Source of the DNA: CALKYB01 sp964510575
Lineage (GTDB): Bacteria > Bdellovibrionota_C > UBA2361 > SZUA-149 > CALKYB01
Length of the DNA: 14,089 nt
Assembly: GCA_964510575.1 (NCBI GenBank)
Contig: CAZECN010000052.1
Span: 1-14,089 of the forward strand
Reading direction: 5' to 3'
Part shown: one piece after another, positions 8,201-14,037 of the stretch
How positions within the stretch are numbered: the stretch's first letter is position 1
Layout: the number at the start of each line of letters is the position of its first letter
Program-made: the position numbers and the translations under genes
The notes under the pieces: generated by a model
Told to the model about the DNA's origin: nothing
Database searches by the model: none
Seen by the model: the letters and a program-made list of their open reading frames with translations, nothing else

Positions 8201-9786
8201 AGCAAGTAACCTACTGTGGCACAAATATCTTCCGCGGCAAGAGTTCCACCTTCAGTAAACTCTGAACCAGAAGCATCATCTTTCTTAGTTCCAATCTTTC
8301 TCTTATTGAACTGAGCTTCACCTTGGTGAAGTTTGTAGTCCATCTTGAGTCGACCAACCGCTGAAAGGTCATACCGCTCTGGATTAAAGAAAAGATTCTT
8401 AAAATTAGCTTCCGCTGTCTCAACACGAGGTGGGTCACCTGGACGAAGTCGCTTATAAATCTCAACCAAGGCATTCTTTTGAGGAATGTCAAAAAGGTGA
8501 GAATACAAATCTTCTTTCTCAGGCTCTAGACCATCAGCATGGATAGTTTTAATTAGAGCATCACCAATATGGTTATCTCTGGTGTAAAGAACATCAAATT
8601 CTGTAATCCCTAGCTCTTTAAACTGAGCAAGAGTACCAGAAGTTTTAAGCTTCCCTTTTGAATCTACAACATCTGGCTCAAAAGCCTCTCCTGCTTGAAC
8701 CACTACTTCAAGCTTAGCAAGCTCAGCCTTTACTACGTCTTCTTCGTACTGGTTTAGAGAATCTGGGAGCGCCTTTTTAATTGCATCCCATCCAACCAGA
8801 ACATCTCCCTCTTTTATTAGAGTTCGATTGTTACCGGGATGAATAACGTTCTCCCTAGCAATAACGATAGTGTGAGCAGCAACAAAACTCTCAGCATCAA
8901 TTGGGTCAATTTGGATAGACTGAGTGTCCGCTTCTTTCAGGCGTCTAATGGCAGCGCGGTTGTACTTTTGACCCGCTTTAACCAGAACTTTGCTTCCTTT
9001 CTTTACTTCTTTAAAGGCCTTCTGACCTTCAAGCTGGCCAGCGATGAACCTCTTGGTCATCTGACCACGAACGTCCATCGAAATCTGATCAACTTTATAG
9101 AACTTTCTAAGAATCTGACCGCTCTGCAATCCCAATGCTCTTAGCAAAATAGTTGCCGGCTGTTTTCTTCTTCTATCGATACGAACGTGGAGAATGTCTT
9201 TGATATCGAACTCGAAATCTAACCAAGAACCACGGTAAGGAATTATCCTCGCGCTATAAAGAAGCTTTCCTGAAGAGTGTGATTTTCCTTTATCATGTTC
9301 GAAGAAAACACCAGGTGATCTATGAAGCTGACTGACAACTACTCGCTCAGTTCCGTTCACCATGAACGTTCCGTGTTTTCCCATTAAAGGAACTTCACCA
9401 AAATAAACTTCTTGCTCCTTAATATCTCGAATCTGCTTCTCACCTTCTTCGGTGGTATCCCACAAGACAAGCTGGATAGTTACTTTGAGGGGTGCGGCCC
9501 AAGTCATTCCTCGCTCATGGCACTCCCGAACATCGTACTTTGGCTCACCTAGATCGTAGCTAACAAACTCAAGGGAAGCTGTGTCGTTATAGTCCTTAAT
9601 CGGAAAAACAGACTTGAAGACGGCCTGTAGACCTGTGTCCTCTCTTTCTTCTGCAGTACTGTTCGCCTGAATGAACTGTTCGTAAGAGTTCCACTGAATG
9701 TTAATCAGGTTAGGGATCTCCTTGACTTCTTCACGGCTGGAGTAATCTCTTCGGAGGCGTAGTCTTTTAGTAACTTTACTGCCCAT
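5206..9786 (-). CDS. rpoB: DNA-directed RNA polymerase subunit beta
   Basis: At 1526 residues this beta subunit is long (E. coli 1342). The rifampicin-pocket segment GSSQLSQFMDQ...HKRRLSALGPGG (607-636) carries the usual sensitive residues Q613, D616, H626, R629 and S631, exactly +100 relative to E. coli. Catalytic-centre residues E913/D914 in NFEDSILIS and K1176/K1184 in AVKRRLSVGDKFAGRHGNKG are present. Extra length lies in the beta2/SI1 region (within about 255-435, roughly 80 residues more than E. coli), a short Gly/Lys/Asp-rich insert at about 487-513, an SI2-type insertion (about 1025-1160) with a charged coiled-coil-like stretch, and a C-terminal Ala/Pro/Glu tail of about 50 residues after SLGLDLELIES. 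The ATG codes MGSKVTKRLR; a GGGGA sequence lies about 11 bases upstream. Stop is TAG. A 328-nt structured gap separates it from rplL; rpoC follows 99 nt downstream. Confidence 0.98.
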   Translation of the reverse strand: MGSKVTKRLRLRRDYSSREEVKEIPNLINIQWNSYEQFIQANSTAEEREDTGLQAVFKSVFPIKDYNDTASLEFVSYDLGEPKYDVRECHERGMTWAAPLKVTIQLVLWDTTEEGEKQIRDIKEQEVYFGEVPLMGKHGTFMVNGTERVVVSQLHRSPGVFFEHDKGKSHSSGKLLYSARIIPYRGSWLDFEFDIKDILHVRIDRRRKQPATILLRALGLQSGQILRKFYKVDQISMDVRGQMTKRFIAGQLEGQKAFKEVKKGSKVLVKAGQKYNRAAIRRLKEADTQSIQIDPIDAESFVAAHTIVIARENVIHPGNNRTLIKEGDVLVGWDAIKKALPDSLNQYEEDVVKAELAKLEVVVQAGEAFEPDVVDSKGKLKTSGTLAQFKELGITEFDVLYTRDNHIGDALIKTIHADGLEPEKEDLYSHLFDIPQKNALVEIYKRLRPGDPPRVETAEANFKNLFFNPERYDLSAVGRLKMDYKLHQGEAQFNKRKIGTKKDDASGSEFTEGGTLAAEDICATVGYLLELRTAGDPINYTIDDIDHLGNRRVRSVGELVENQYRIGLVRMERAIKERMSIQDIETLMPQDLINYKPVSAVLKEFFGSSQLSQFMDQTNPLSEITHKRRLSALGPGGLTRERAGFEVRDVHPTHYGRVCPIETPEGPNIGLISSMATYARVNEFGFVETPYRAVENGKVTNKTIFLSAMEEAKEVIAQASAPLKEDGSFEEQFVTARKHNEFVGVPKDEVSLMDVSPSQLVSVAASLIPFLENDDANRALMGSNMQRQAVPLLKTSAPLVGTGVEKVVARDSGATVVARRDSLVQAVDATRLVLKAKNVGDDPLDTGVDIYNLIKYQRSNQNTCINQRPIVRVGDRVKAGEVIADGQSTDMGELALGKNVLVAFMPWGGYNFEDSILISEKLVREDTFTSIHIEEFEAVARDTKLGNEEITRDIPNVGEEALKNLDDSGVIRIGAEVRSGDIMVGKITPKSETQLSPEEKLLRAIFGEKAGEVRDTSLRLPPGVEGTVISAHVFSRKGTTKDDRMLEIEKADIARLEQDQRDEIRILRESALKQLAEFVEGKTTTGRLVDEGRKQLIPKGVEITKEMLESVPFEYLRDIQIGDDKIHSELNRIVVGTGQLINNKRAAISEKIKRLKKGDDLPPGVIKMVKIFVAVKRRLSVGDKFAGRHGNKGVLSRILPQEDMPYLPDGTPVDMVLNPLGVPSRMNVGQILETHLGWACYGVGRKLRNLLDQVCDPEIAIEDGIKKDSPSFDKITGEVRDTLQGALPDGKAPLIANLNDKEVLELAQKDLKGVHIATPVFEGAEEENIRNMLEVADLDKLARTKLFDGRTGEPFSEEVTVGIMYMLKLHHLVDDKIHARSIGPYSLVTQQPLGGKAQFGGQRLGEMEVWALEAYGAAYSLQEFLTVKSDDVAGRTRMYEAIVKGENVLEPGLPESFNVMCKELMSLGLDLELIESEGEKVPVEEEGAGGAVPKIGGIMPRPAAAGAVAAEAVAEPSGEAPPAAEG

Positions 9787-9828
9787 GCTTTTCAGTTCCC
9801 CAAAAATTCAGAAAATAATTCTTTCAAT

Positions 9829-9856
9829 GTGACCCCAACCTAGTGTAGGGAATCAC
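9829..9856 (-). other. Imperfect stem-loop near rpoB start
   Basis: GTGA (9829-9832) pairs with TCAC (9853-9856) and, across a small internal loop, three C's with three G's. An alternative inner hairpin is CCTA-GTG-TAGG (9839-9848). It lies about 43 bases before the rpoB ATG. It is weak and could be chance. Confidence 0.25.
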
Positions 9857-9909
9857 TTCACAAAAAAGACCAATCAAAACCAGCCGCCCAGAAACAAAAA
9901 ACAGCAAAA

Positions 9910-9944
9910 CCTCTTTCTGGCAGCTTGTCAGCGCCGGAAAAAGG
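9910..9944 (-). other. Long stem-loop in rplL-rpoB spacer
   Basis: Twelve-base arms (9910-9921 and 9933-9944) pair with one C/A mismatch and one G-U on the mRNA strand, enclosing an 11-nt loop. The downstream mRNA side runs AGAGG, then T4 and T6 stretches after a few bases. A stem of this length is a reasonable candidate for double-strand-specific RNase processing. Role inferred. Confidence 0.45.
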
Positions 9945-9998
9945 TCTATGCAGTCACTGTTGTGATAAATCTGGTCAACTCTAAAGCTAATCAAAACT

Positions 9999-10022
9999 GG
10001 AAGGACCTACTCTTGGTCCTCC
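9999..10022 (-). other. Attenuator-like stem-loop in rplL-rpoB spacer
   Basis: AGGACC (10002-10007) pairs perfectly with GGTCCT (10015-10020) around a 7-nt loop, with two further G-C pairs past a single-base bulge. On the mRNA strand the stem is followed after a few bases by TTTT. This resembles a weak intrinsic terminator and would suit partial attenuation before rpoB. Confidence 0.4.
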
Positions 10023-10039
10023 CTAGTAAGTTAAAAGTA

Positions 10040-10096
10040 GCAACGGCCCTTGTCTTCAACAACCGGCATAAAGCTGGTTAGACAAAAAGGCCGTGC
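10040..10096 (-). other. 57-nt compound stem-loop just after rplL
   Basis: Nested pairing: GC plus ACGGCC (10043-10048) with GGCCGT (10089-10094), then TTGTC/GACAA (10050-10054 with 10081-10085), then AACC/GGTT (10061-10064 with 10076-10079), separated by small internal loops. It begins about 18 bases after the rplL stop on the mRNA. It could protect the 3' end of the ribosomal-protein message or be a processing site. Role inferred. Confidence 0.5.
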
Positions 10097-10114
10097 TTAG
10101 GAATAAGTATAGAA

Positions 10115-10498
10115 CTACTTAAGTTCTATCTTACCGCCAACTTCTTCAACTTTAGCCTTGATAGCTTCTGCGTCTTCCTTAGAGACACCTTCTTTCAAAG
10201 TTTTAGGAGCTCCGTCTACAAGCTCTTTCGCCTCTTTAAGGCCAAGAGATGTGACCTCTCTAACAACTTTGATCACTTTAATTTTCTCGGAACCAGCTTC
10301 GGCTAGAACAACTTCGAATTCAGTCTTCTCAGCAGCAGCTTCGCCACCTGCAGCTCCCGGAGCGGCAGCAACAACTCCAACAGGAGCAGCAGCGCTAATG
10401 TCTAAATCTTCTTCAAGTTTCTTAACCAACTTGGACACTTCCATTAATGAAAGGCCTTCAATGGTTTCAGCCAAGGTATCGATGTTTGTTTCACTCAT
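10115..10498 (-). CDS. rplL: 50S ribosomal protein L7/L12
   Basis: This 127-residue protein (E. coli 121) is the multicopy stalk protein that recruits translational GTPases. Residues 1-35 form the helical dimerisation domain that binds L10. Residues about 36-56 are the flexible Ala/Gly/Pro hinge. Residues about 57-127 are the globular C-terminal domain, with the conserved EKIKVIKVVRE and GLKEAKELVDGAPKTLKEGVS stretches that contact EF-Tu and EF-G. The ATG is preceded by AGGGAG about 10 bases upstream; stop is TAG. It follows rplJ by an unusually wide 196 nt and precedes rpoB by 328 nt. It is normally needed in several copies per L10, so enhanced translation is expected; nothing in the gene itself is odd. 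Confidence 0.98.
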   Translation of the reverse strand: MSETNIDTLAETIEGLSLMEVSKLVKKLEEDLDISAAAPVGVVAAAPGAAGGEAAAEKTEFEVVLAEAGSEKIKVIKVVREVTSLGLKEAKELVDGAPKTLKEGVSKEDAEAIKAKVEEVGGKIELK

Positions 10499-10567
10499 CC
10501 TGTGGTTTCTCCCTGCACGGTTTTTTCTAAATCAAACTCTAAAATTAAAATCTCTGGCCCCAATACC

Positions 10568-10584
10568 TGAGTCGAACCGACTCA
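10568..10584 (-). other. Stem-loop in rplJ-rplL spacer
   Basis: TGAGTCG (10568-10574) pairs perfectly with CGACTCA (10578-10584) around a 3-nt loop. No T tract follows on the mRNA strand, so it is not a terminator. It lies about 70 bases before the rplL start inside a 196-nt non-coding spacer and may be a processing or stabilising element for the L12 message. Confidence 0.45.
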
Positions 10585-10694
10585 AACTAGCCTCCTGCCA
10601 CTTCTGGCGACCTGAAGGCGGGGTGAGTAACACATGGCCAAGTCAATTACAACAAGCAGTCGGCCAAAAACTCACTAAATTAGTATACTTAGCT

Positions 10695-11219
10695 CTATCC
10701 CTCTTTTTCCAACTCTTGTCTACGAAGATCCAACAATCTAGCTAGCTGCGTAGCTGGAGCGTTCATAGTCTGAGCAAGTCTCGTAGCTGGAGCAATCAGC
10801 AAACCAAGCAGCTTCGCATAAAGCTCCTCTTTGCTCGGCAAAGAGGCTAGCTCTTCAATTGCGGACTCACCAAGGAGCTCCCCCTCAAAAGAACCGGCCT
10901 TAACAGAAAAGTTATCGAGGTCTTTCGCATACTTTGAAACAACCTTAGCTGGGCTAACTGGATCTTCACCACTCCACACTACAGCAGTAGGTCCAGACAA
11001 AAACTCTTTTAATCCATCAGCTGAAGTATCATTAATAGCTATTTTTGCGAGAGTATTCTTCACAACCGAAAAACTCGCTCCAACATCCCTGAGCTCTTTT
11101 CTAATTGCTGTTAGCTCATCACAACTGCAGCCCTTATAATCAACTATAAAAGAGGCAGTGGCTCCTTCAAAAGCCTTCCCTATTTGCTCAACCGATGCTT
11201 CTTTTTGTGCCCGCTCCAT
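10695..11219 (-). CDS. rplJ: 50S ribosomal protein L10
   Basis: This 174-residue protein anchors L7/L12 to 23S rRNA next to L11. The N-terminal RNA-binding domain shows the family pattern FIVDYKGCSCDELTAIRKEL and SVVKNTLAKIA (about 23-62). The C-terminal part (about 130-174) is a long helix rich in Leu and Ala (ELYAKLLGLLIAPATRLAQ) that forms the L12-dimer docking surface. The region after the ELYAK/EEAIA position is about ten residues longer than in E. coli L10, like the long-helix form that carries three L12 dimers; this is inference from length. The ATG has a good GAAGGGA ribosome binding site. Stop is TAG. It follows rplA by 39 nt, so there is little room for a separate L10 autoregulatory leader directly upstream. 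Confidence 0.97.
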   Translation of the reverse strand: MERAQKEASVEQIGKAFEGATASFIVDYKGCSCDELTAIRKELRDVGASFSVVKNTLAKIAINDTSADGLKEFLSGPTAVVWSGEDPVSPAKVVSKYAKDLDNFSVKAGSFEGELLGESAIEELASLPSKEELYAKLLGLLIAPATRLAQTMNAPATQLARLLDLRRQELEKEG

Positions 11220-11258
11220 TATCCCTTCTCAAATCTAAAGTTTGCCGCCTAAGTTTGC

Positions 11259-11951
11259 TTACCTAAAGGGAACTGGATCAACAGTAAGCCCAGGTCCCAT
11301 GGTGGTCGAAATATTAATCGCTTGAAGATAAATGCCCTTTGAAGCTTTAGGCTTTGCTTTAATCAACGAGTCAATCACCGCTTTAGTGTTTTCGTGAATC
11401 TTGTCAGCTCCAAAAGAAGCTCTACCGGTACCAACGTGGACGATACCATTTTTTTCAACACGGTATTCAACTCGACCGGATTTAATAGCAGAAATAGCTT
11501 TCCCAACGTCTGGAGTTACAGTTCCAACTTTTGGGTTTGGCATCAAACCCCTTGGTCCAAGAATCTTACCGATTTTACCAACGTGCACCATGCAGTCCGG
11601 TGCAGCTACGGCAACATCAAAATCCAACCAACCGCCTTGGATCTTCTCAACCAGCTCTTCAGCTCCAGCAAAGTCAGCTCCAGCTTCCTCAGCTTCCTTG
11701 GCCTTGTCTCCCTTACAAAAAGCAACAACTCGCAAGCTCTTTCCAGTTCCATGAGGAAGCGCAACTGTTCCGCGCACATTCTCCTCGGCTTTACGAGGAT
11801 CAACTCCAAGCTTAACCGCTAAGTCAACTGACTCGTCGAATTTAGCTTTTGGAAGTTTACTTATAATCTCGGAAGCTTCTTCCAAGCTGTAAACTTTATC
11901 TTCCTCAACCAGTTTCCTGGCTTCCTTTAATCGTTTTCCTTCTTTGGCCAT
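11259..11951 (-). CDS. rplA: 50S ribosomal protein L1
   Basis: This 230-residue protein (E. coli 234) is L1, which forms the mobile L1 stalk that helps release deacylated tRNA from the E site. Conserved blocks are FDESVDLAVKLGVDPRKA (about 38-55), VRGTVALPHGTGK (59-71), the signature-type segment KILGPRGLMPNPKVGTVT (about 129-146), and a C-terminal STTMGPGLTVDP. The ATG (MAKEGKRLKEAR) is preceded by AGGTAATC. It follows rplK by 28 nt, the usual L11-L1 pairing. In E. coli L1 represses translation of the rplK-rplA message by binding its leader. I cannot identify a convincing L1-binding site here, although the nusG-rplK gap has small hairpins. Confidence 0.98.
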   Translation of the reverse strand: MAKEGKRLKEARKLVEEDKVYSLEEASEIISKLPKAKFDESVDLAVKLGVDPRKAEENVRGTVALPHGTGKSLRVVAFCKGDKAKEAEEAGADFAGAEELVEKIQGGWLDFDVAVAAPDCMVHVGKIGKILGPRGLMPNPKVGTVTPDVGKAISAIKSGRVEYRVEKNGIVHVGTGRASFGADKIHENTKAVIDSLIKAKPKASKGIYLQAINISTTMGPGLTVDPVPFR

Positions 11952-11979
11952 GATTACCTGTCTTTCTTGTTGGCAACTC

Positions 11980-12417
11980 TTACTCGAAGTAAGGAGTCTT
12001 AACTCCCATGCTTCTAGCAGTTCCTGCTATAATTTTAGTAGCTGCATCGATGTCGTTAGCACTCAAGTCGGCTTCCTTAATCTCTGCGATTTTTTTCAAC
12101 TGATCCATGGTCAGGCTAGCAACTTTATTCTTGTTAGGTTCGCCAGAGCCTTTTTTCAACTTAGCTTCTTGCTTAATCAAAAAAGAAGCGGGCGGACTCT
12201 TAATAACAAAGTCGAAACTTCTGTCAGCATAAACGTCGATAATAACCGGTAAGACCATGCCTTGCTGCGACTTAGTCTTGTCGTTAAACGCCTTACAAAA
12301 GTCCATGATGTTTACACCATGCTGACCCAGAGCAGGACCTACCGGAGGAGAAGGGTTCGCCTGCCCACCAGCGATTTGAAGTTTAATTTGACCTGTTACT
12401 TTCTTTGGCGGTGCCAT
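11980..12417 (-). CDS. rplK: 50S ribosomal protein L11
   Basis: This 145-residue protein (E. coli 141) binds the GTPase-associated region of 23S rRNA at the base of the L10-L12 stalk. The Pro-rich N-terminal domain is plain (NPSPPVGPALGQHGVNIMDF, about 22-41), with PVIIDVYADRSFDFVIKSPP at about 57-76, and the RNA-binding C-terminal domain ends in GTARSMGVKTPYFE. The ATG (MAPPKKVTG) has a weak GGA ribosome binding site. It sits between nusG (97-nt spacer) and rplA (28-nt spacer), the standard order. The protein is intact and close to family length. Confidence 0.98.
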   Translation of the reverse strand: MAPPKKVTGQIKLQIAGGQANPSPPVGPALGQHGVNIMDFCKAFNDKTKSQQGMVLPVIIDVYADRSFDFVIKSPPASFLIKQEAKLKKGSGEPNKNKVASLTMDQLKKIAEIKEADLSANDIDAATKIIAGTARSMGVKTPYFE

Positions 12418-12514
12418 AACATTCCACGCGTATTAGATTTAAATCTGAACCTGCATTATCCGACCCTGAGGTTTCAGGCTCGTTATGCCCATCTCTAGCC
12501 GAAACGGCTGCTTC
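12418..12514 (-). promoter_or_regulatory. nusG-rplK spacer with small hairpins
   Basis: The 97-nt spacer holds a 5-bp stem right after the nusG stop (AGCCG at 12497-12501 with CGGCT at 12505-12509), a second 5-bp stem (CCTGA 12465-12469 with TCAGG 12474-12478), and a 12-bp palindrome AGATTTAAATCT at 12435-12446. This is where an L1 translational operator would be expected, but I cannot match its consensus with confidence. No clear promoter is visible. Confidence 0.3.
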
Positions 12515-13498
12515 TTATGCCTTCTCTACCTGTACGAAGTCAAGCTCAACTGGGGTATTACGCCCAAAAATACTGATCAAGACTCTCAACTTTCCTTTGT
12601 CCGGCTTAACATCGTCAACCGTACCGTTAAAGTCAGCAAACGGCCCATCAACGACTTTGACAGCATCACCTTCTTCAAAAGAAACTTTGGGCTTGGCTTT
12701 TTTGCTTCCGCCTTCCATCTGCTTAACTAGATTCTCTACTTCCATCTTAGAAAGAGGGACTGGGTTCCTAGAATCTCCAACAAAACCAGTGACTTTTGGT
12801 GTTTCACAAACGAAATGCCAAGTCTCGTCATCAAGATCCATCTGAACAACGATATATCCTGGAAGAAATTTTCTAGTTGAAGTCTTTTTCTGACCTCGAA
12901 CTAATTCGACAACTGTTTCCTGAGGAATTAGAACATTACCAAAACGGTCGGATAAATTATTCGCGACCATTCTTTCCTCAAGGGAAGCTTTAACCATGTG
13001 CTCGAAACCACTGTAGGTATGGACGACATACCAAGGCAGTTTAGCCTGCTCTTCAGAAAGTTCTTTAAGAATCGGAGCTTCTTTCTCCTCTTCTTCCTCA
13101 CCAGCTTCCTCAGTAGAAGCGTCTTCACTGGAAGTCTTTGCCTTGGCTTCTGCTTTGCCTTCTTTACCATCCTCTGAAGCTTCTGCTTTCGCTTCAGCTG
13201 GCTCAGTCGAACCGGTAGTTGCTACACTGGCAGCTCCTAATCCGGCAAGGCTGCTCATGTCTAAGCCCGTTCCAGTAGACTCAGTTGCAGAAGAACCTGT
13301 GTCAGCAGAACTCTCGGCTGATTGTTCTACCGGGCTCTCAGCATCGCCGGCATCTGGGCTAACTGCCTCAGTCTCAGCTTCCTTTTGTTCATCAGAGGCT
13401 TCAGCTAATTGAGAACCCTGAACAGCAACCTGAGAGTTCGTAGACTCTTCTGCCGTTCCGTTAACGGATTCAGCCTGATTATTCTCTTCTTCAGTCAT
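12515..13498 (-). CDS. nusG: Transcription termination/antitermination factor NusG with long acidic N-terminal extension
   Basis: NusG binds the polymerase clamp, suppresses pausing, and links polymerase to Rho or the ribosome. The recognisable core occupies residues about 154-327: an NGN domain beginning LPWYVVHTYSGFEHMVKASL and including FLPGYIVVQM, then a KOW domain (FEEGDAVKVVDGPFADFNGTV, ending in FGRNTPVELDFVQVE). The protein is 327 residues against 181 in E. coli. The difference is an extension of about 150 residues rich in Glu, Ala, Ser and Thr with few aromatic residues, so probably disordered and acidic. A less charged patch (GLDMSSLAGLGAAS, about 78-91) lies inside it. The extension is in frame with a clean ATG (MTEEENNQ) just after secE, and no better internal start with a ribosome binding site was evident. 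Some actinobacterial NusG proteins also carry acidic N-terminal tails. Stop is TAA. Confidence 0.95.
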   Translation of the reverse strand: MTEEENNQAESVNGTAEESTNSQVAVQGSQLAEASDEQKEAETEAVSPDAGDAESPVEQSAESSADTGSSATESTGTGLDMSSLAGLGAASVATTGSTEPAEAKAEASEDGKEGKAEAKAKTSSEDASTEEAGEEEEEKEAPILKELSEEQAKLPWYVVHTYSGFEHMVKASLEERMVANNLSDRFGNVLIPQETVVELVRGQKKTSTRKFLPGYIVVQMDLDDETWHFVCETPKVTGFVGDSRNPVPLSKMEVENLVKQMEGGSKKAKPKVSFEEGDAVKVVDGPFADFNGTVDDVKPDKGKLRVLISIFGRNTPVELDFVQVEKA

Positions 13499-13564
13499 AG
13501 TATTAAAATCTCACACGGGCTTCTTTATTACCTGGGAAAATCCCCGGCGTAACTACTAAAAAAG

Positions 13565-13792
13565 CTAATAAAGAATGTTCCTCATTAACTTCCCGACAAA
13601 AAAATCAGTTGCTCCCAAAAACAATGCAAAGAAAAACATCGCAACGATAACAACGAGCGTCATTCTCTTTGTTTCCGGCCAAGTAGGAGGATGAACTTTT
13701 TTTATCTCCTGAACAGACTGTTTAAAAAAGTCTATCGACCCTTCTGGTGCAATCGAAGCTCCTTGAGAACTTCCTGACTTTGCTTTACTCAC
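13565..13792 (-). CDS. secE: Preprotein translocase subunit SecE
   Basis: This 75-residue single-span SecE clamps the SecY channel in the inner membrane. The amphipathic stretch FFKQSVQEIKKVHPPTWPETKR (about 22-43) with the conserved W-P-E/T element is followed by one membrane segment (about 45-66, TLVVIVAMFFFALFLG). It is the short one-helix form, unlike the three-helix SecE of E. coli. The start is GTG, supported by AGAGG nine bases upstream, with no in-frame ATG alternative before the conserved region. Stop is TAG. It lies between tRNA-Trp and nusG, the usual position. Confidence 0.95.
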   Translation of the reverse strand: MSKAKSGSSQGASIAPEGSIDFFKQSVQEIKKVHPPTWPETKRMTLVVIVAMFFFALFLGATDFFVGKLMRNILY

Positions 13793-13808
13793 TTTTAGTT
13801 GCCTCTTC

Positions 13809-13831
13809 TAGCTCCGAGAAACCTCGGGCTA
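13809..13831 (-). other. Stem-loop in secE leader
   Basis: TAGC plus CCGAG (13809-13812, 13814-13818) pairs with CTCGG plus GCTA (13823-13831), nine pairs with one bulged base and a 4-nt loop. It lies directly upstream of the AGAGG ribosome binding site of secE. It is not followed by a T tract on the mRNA strand. It could be a processing boundary between the tRNA and the secE-nusG message; function inferred. Confidence 0.45.
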
Positions 13832-13851
13832 TATAAAAATATAATAAAAAC

Positions 13852-13927
13852 TGGCACGCCCGGAGGGACTTGAACCCCCAACCCCCGGATTTGGAGTCCG
13901 GTGCTCTACCAATTGAGCCACAGGCGT
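13852..13927 (-). tRNA. tRNA-Trp (anticodon CCA)
   Basis: The 76-nt cloverleaf folds fully: acceptor ACGCCTG/CGGGCGT (one G-U), D stem GCTC/GAGC, anticodon stem CCGGA/TCCGG with loop CTCCAAA (anticodon CCA), 5-nt variable loop, T stem GGGGG/CCCTC with loop TTCAAGT, discriminator G and an encoded 3' CCA. Trp is fixed by the anticodon and fits the G discriminator. The tuf-tRNA-Trp-secE-nusG order is common in bacteria. It is followed by an AT-rich stretch with T5. Confidence 0.97.
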
Positions 13928-13972
13928 CCAAATGAACTAACCCCATCTCGACTAGGGAAAGTTCAAAATCCC

Positions 13973-14000
13973 ATTAAGGGAACAACTACTACAGGGTCAA
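13973..14000 (-). promoter_or_regulatory. Candidate sigma70-type promoter for tRNA-Trp-secE-nusG
   Basis: On the minus strand TTGACC (13995-14000) and CTTAAT (13973-13978) are separated by 16 bp, giving 5/6 and 4/6 matches to the consensus boxes. Initiation would fall about 40 bases before the tRNA. A second, weaker pair, TTGCGT and GATAAT (14018-14023) with a 16-bp spacer, overlaps the end of tuf. A 7-bp inverted repeat (ATCTCGA 13945-13951, TCGAGAT 14001-14007) flanks the first candidate. Sequence match only. Confidence 0.35.
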
Positions 14001-14037
14001 TCGAGATAACCTGTAGCATTATCTAAATCACCTATCC

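Larger units (their letters stand above)
9787..10114 (-). promoter_or_regulatory. rplL-rpoB intergenic leader, 328 nt, no gene
   Basis: No convincing coding region exists on either strand; the longest ATG frame on the mRNA strand is 12 codons with no ribosome binding site. At least three, probably four, stem-loops are spaced along it (10040-10096, 9999-10022, 9910-9944, 9829-9856), and the mRNA strand is T-rich between them. In E. coli the equivalent spacer carries an attenuator and an RNase III site that lower rpoBC expression relative to the ribosomal genes. A similar role here is inferred from position, size and structure, not shown. Confidence 0.6.

Noticed and set aside
9973..9978. TTGACC box in the rplL-rpoB spacer as a possible rpoB promoter
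   Set aside because: No acceptable -10 sequence lies 15-19 bases downstream on the minus strand.
10031..10069. 12-codon ATG frame in the rplL-rpoB spacer (MPVVEDKGRCYF)
   Set aside because: No ribosome binding site, and it overlaps a stem-loop; most likely chance.
10158..10745. 195-codon plus-strand open frame opposite rplL and the rplJ-rplL spacer
   Set aside because: It is antisense to the clear L12 gene, rich in Ser/Ala as expected for the reverse of an Ala/Glu-rich gene, and has no family resemblance.
12435..12446. Perfect 12-bp palindrome AGATTTAAATCT before rplK as an operator
   Set aside because: A palindrome of this length is expected a few times by chance in 14 kb, and it is AT-rich with no partner site.
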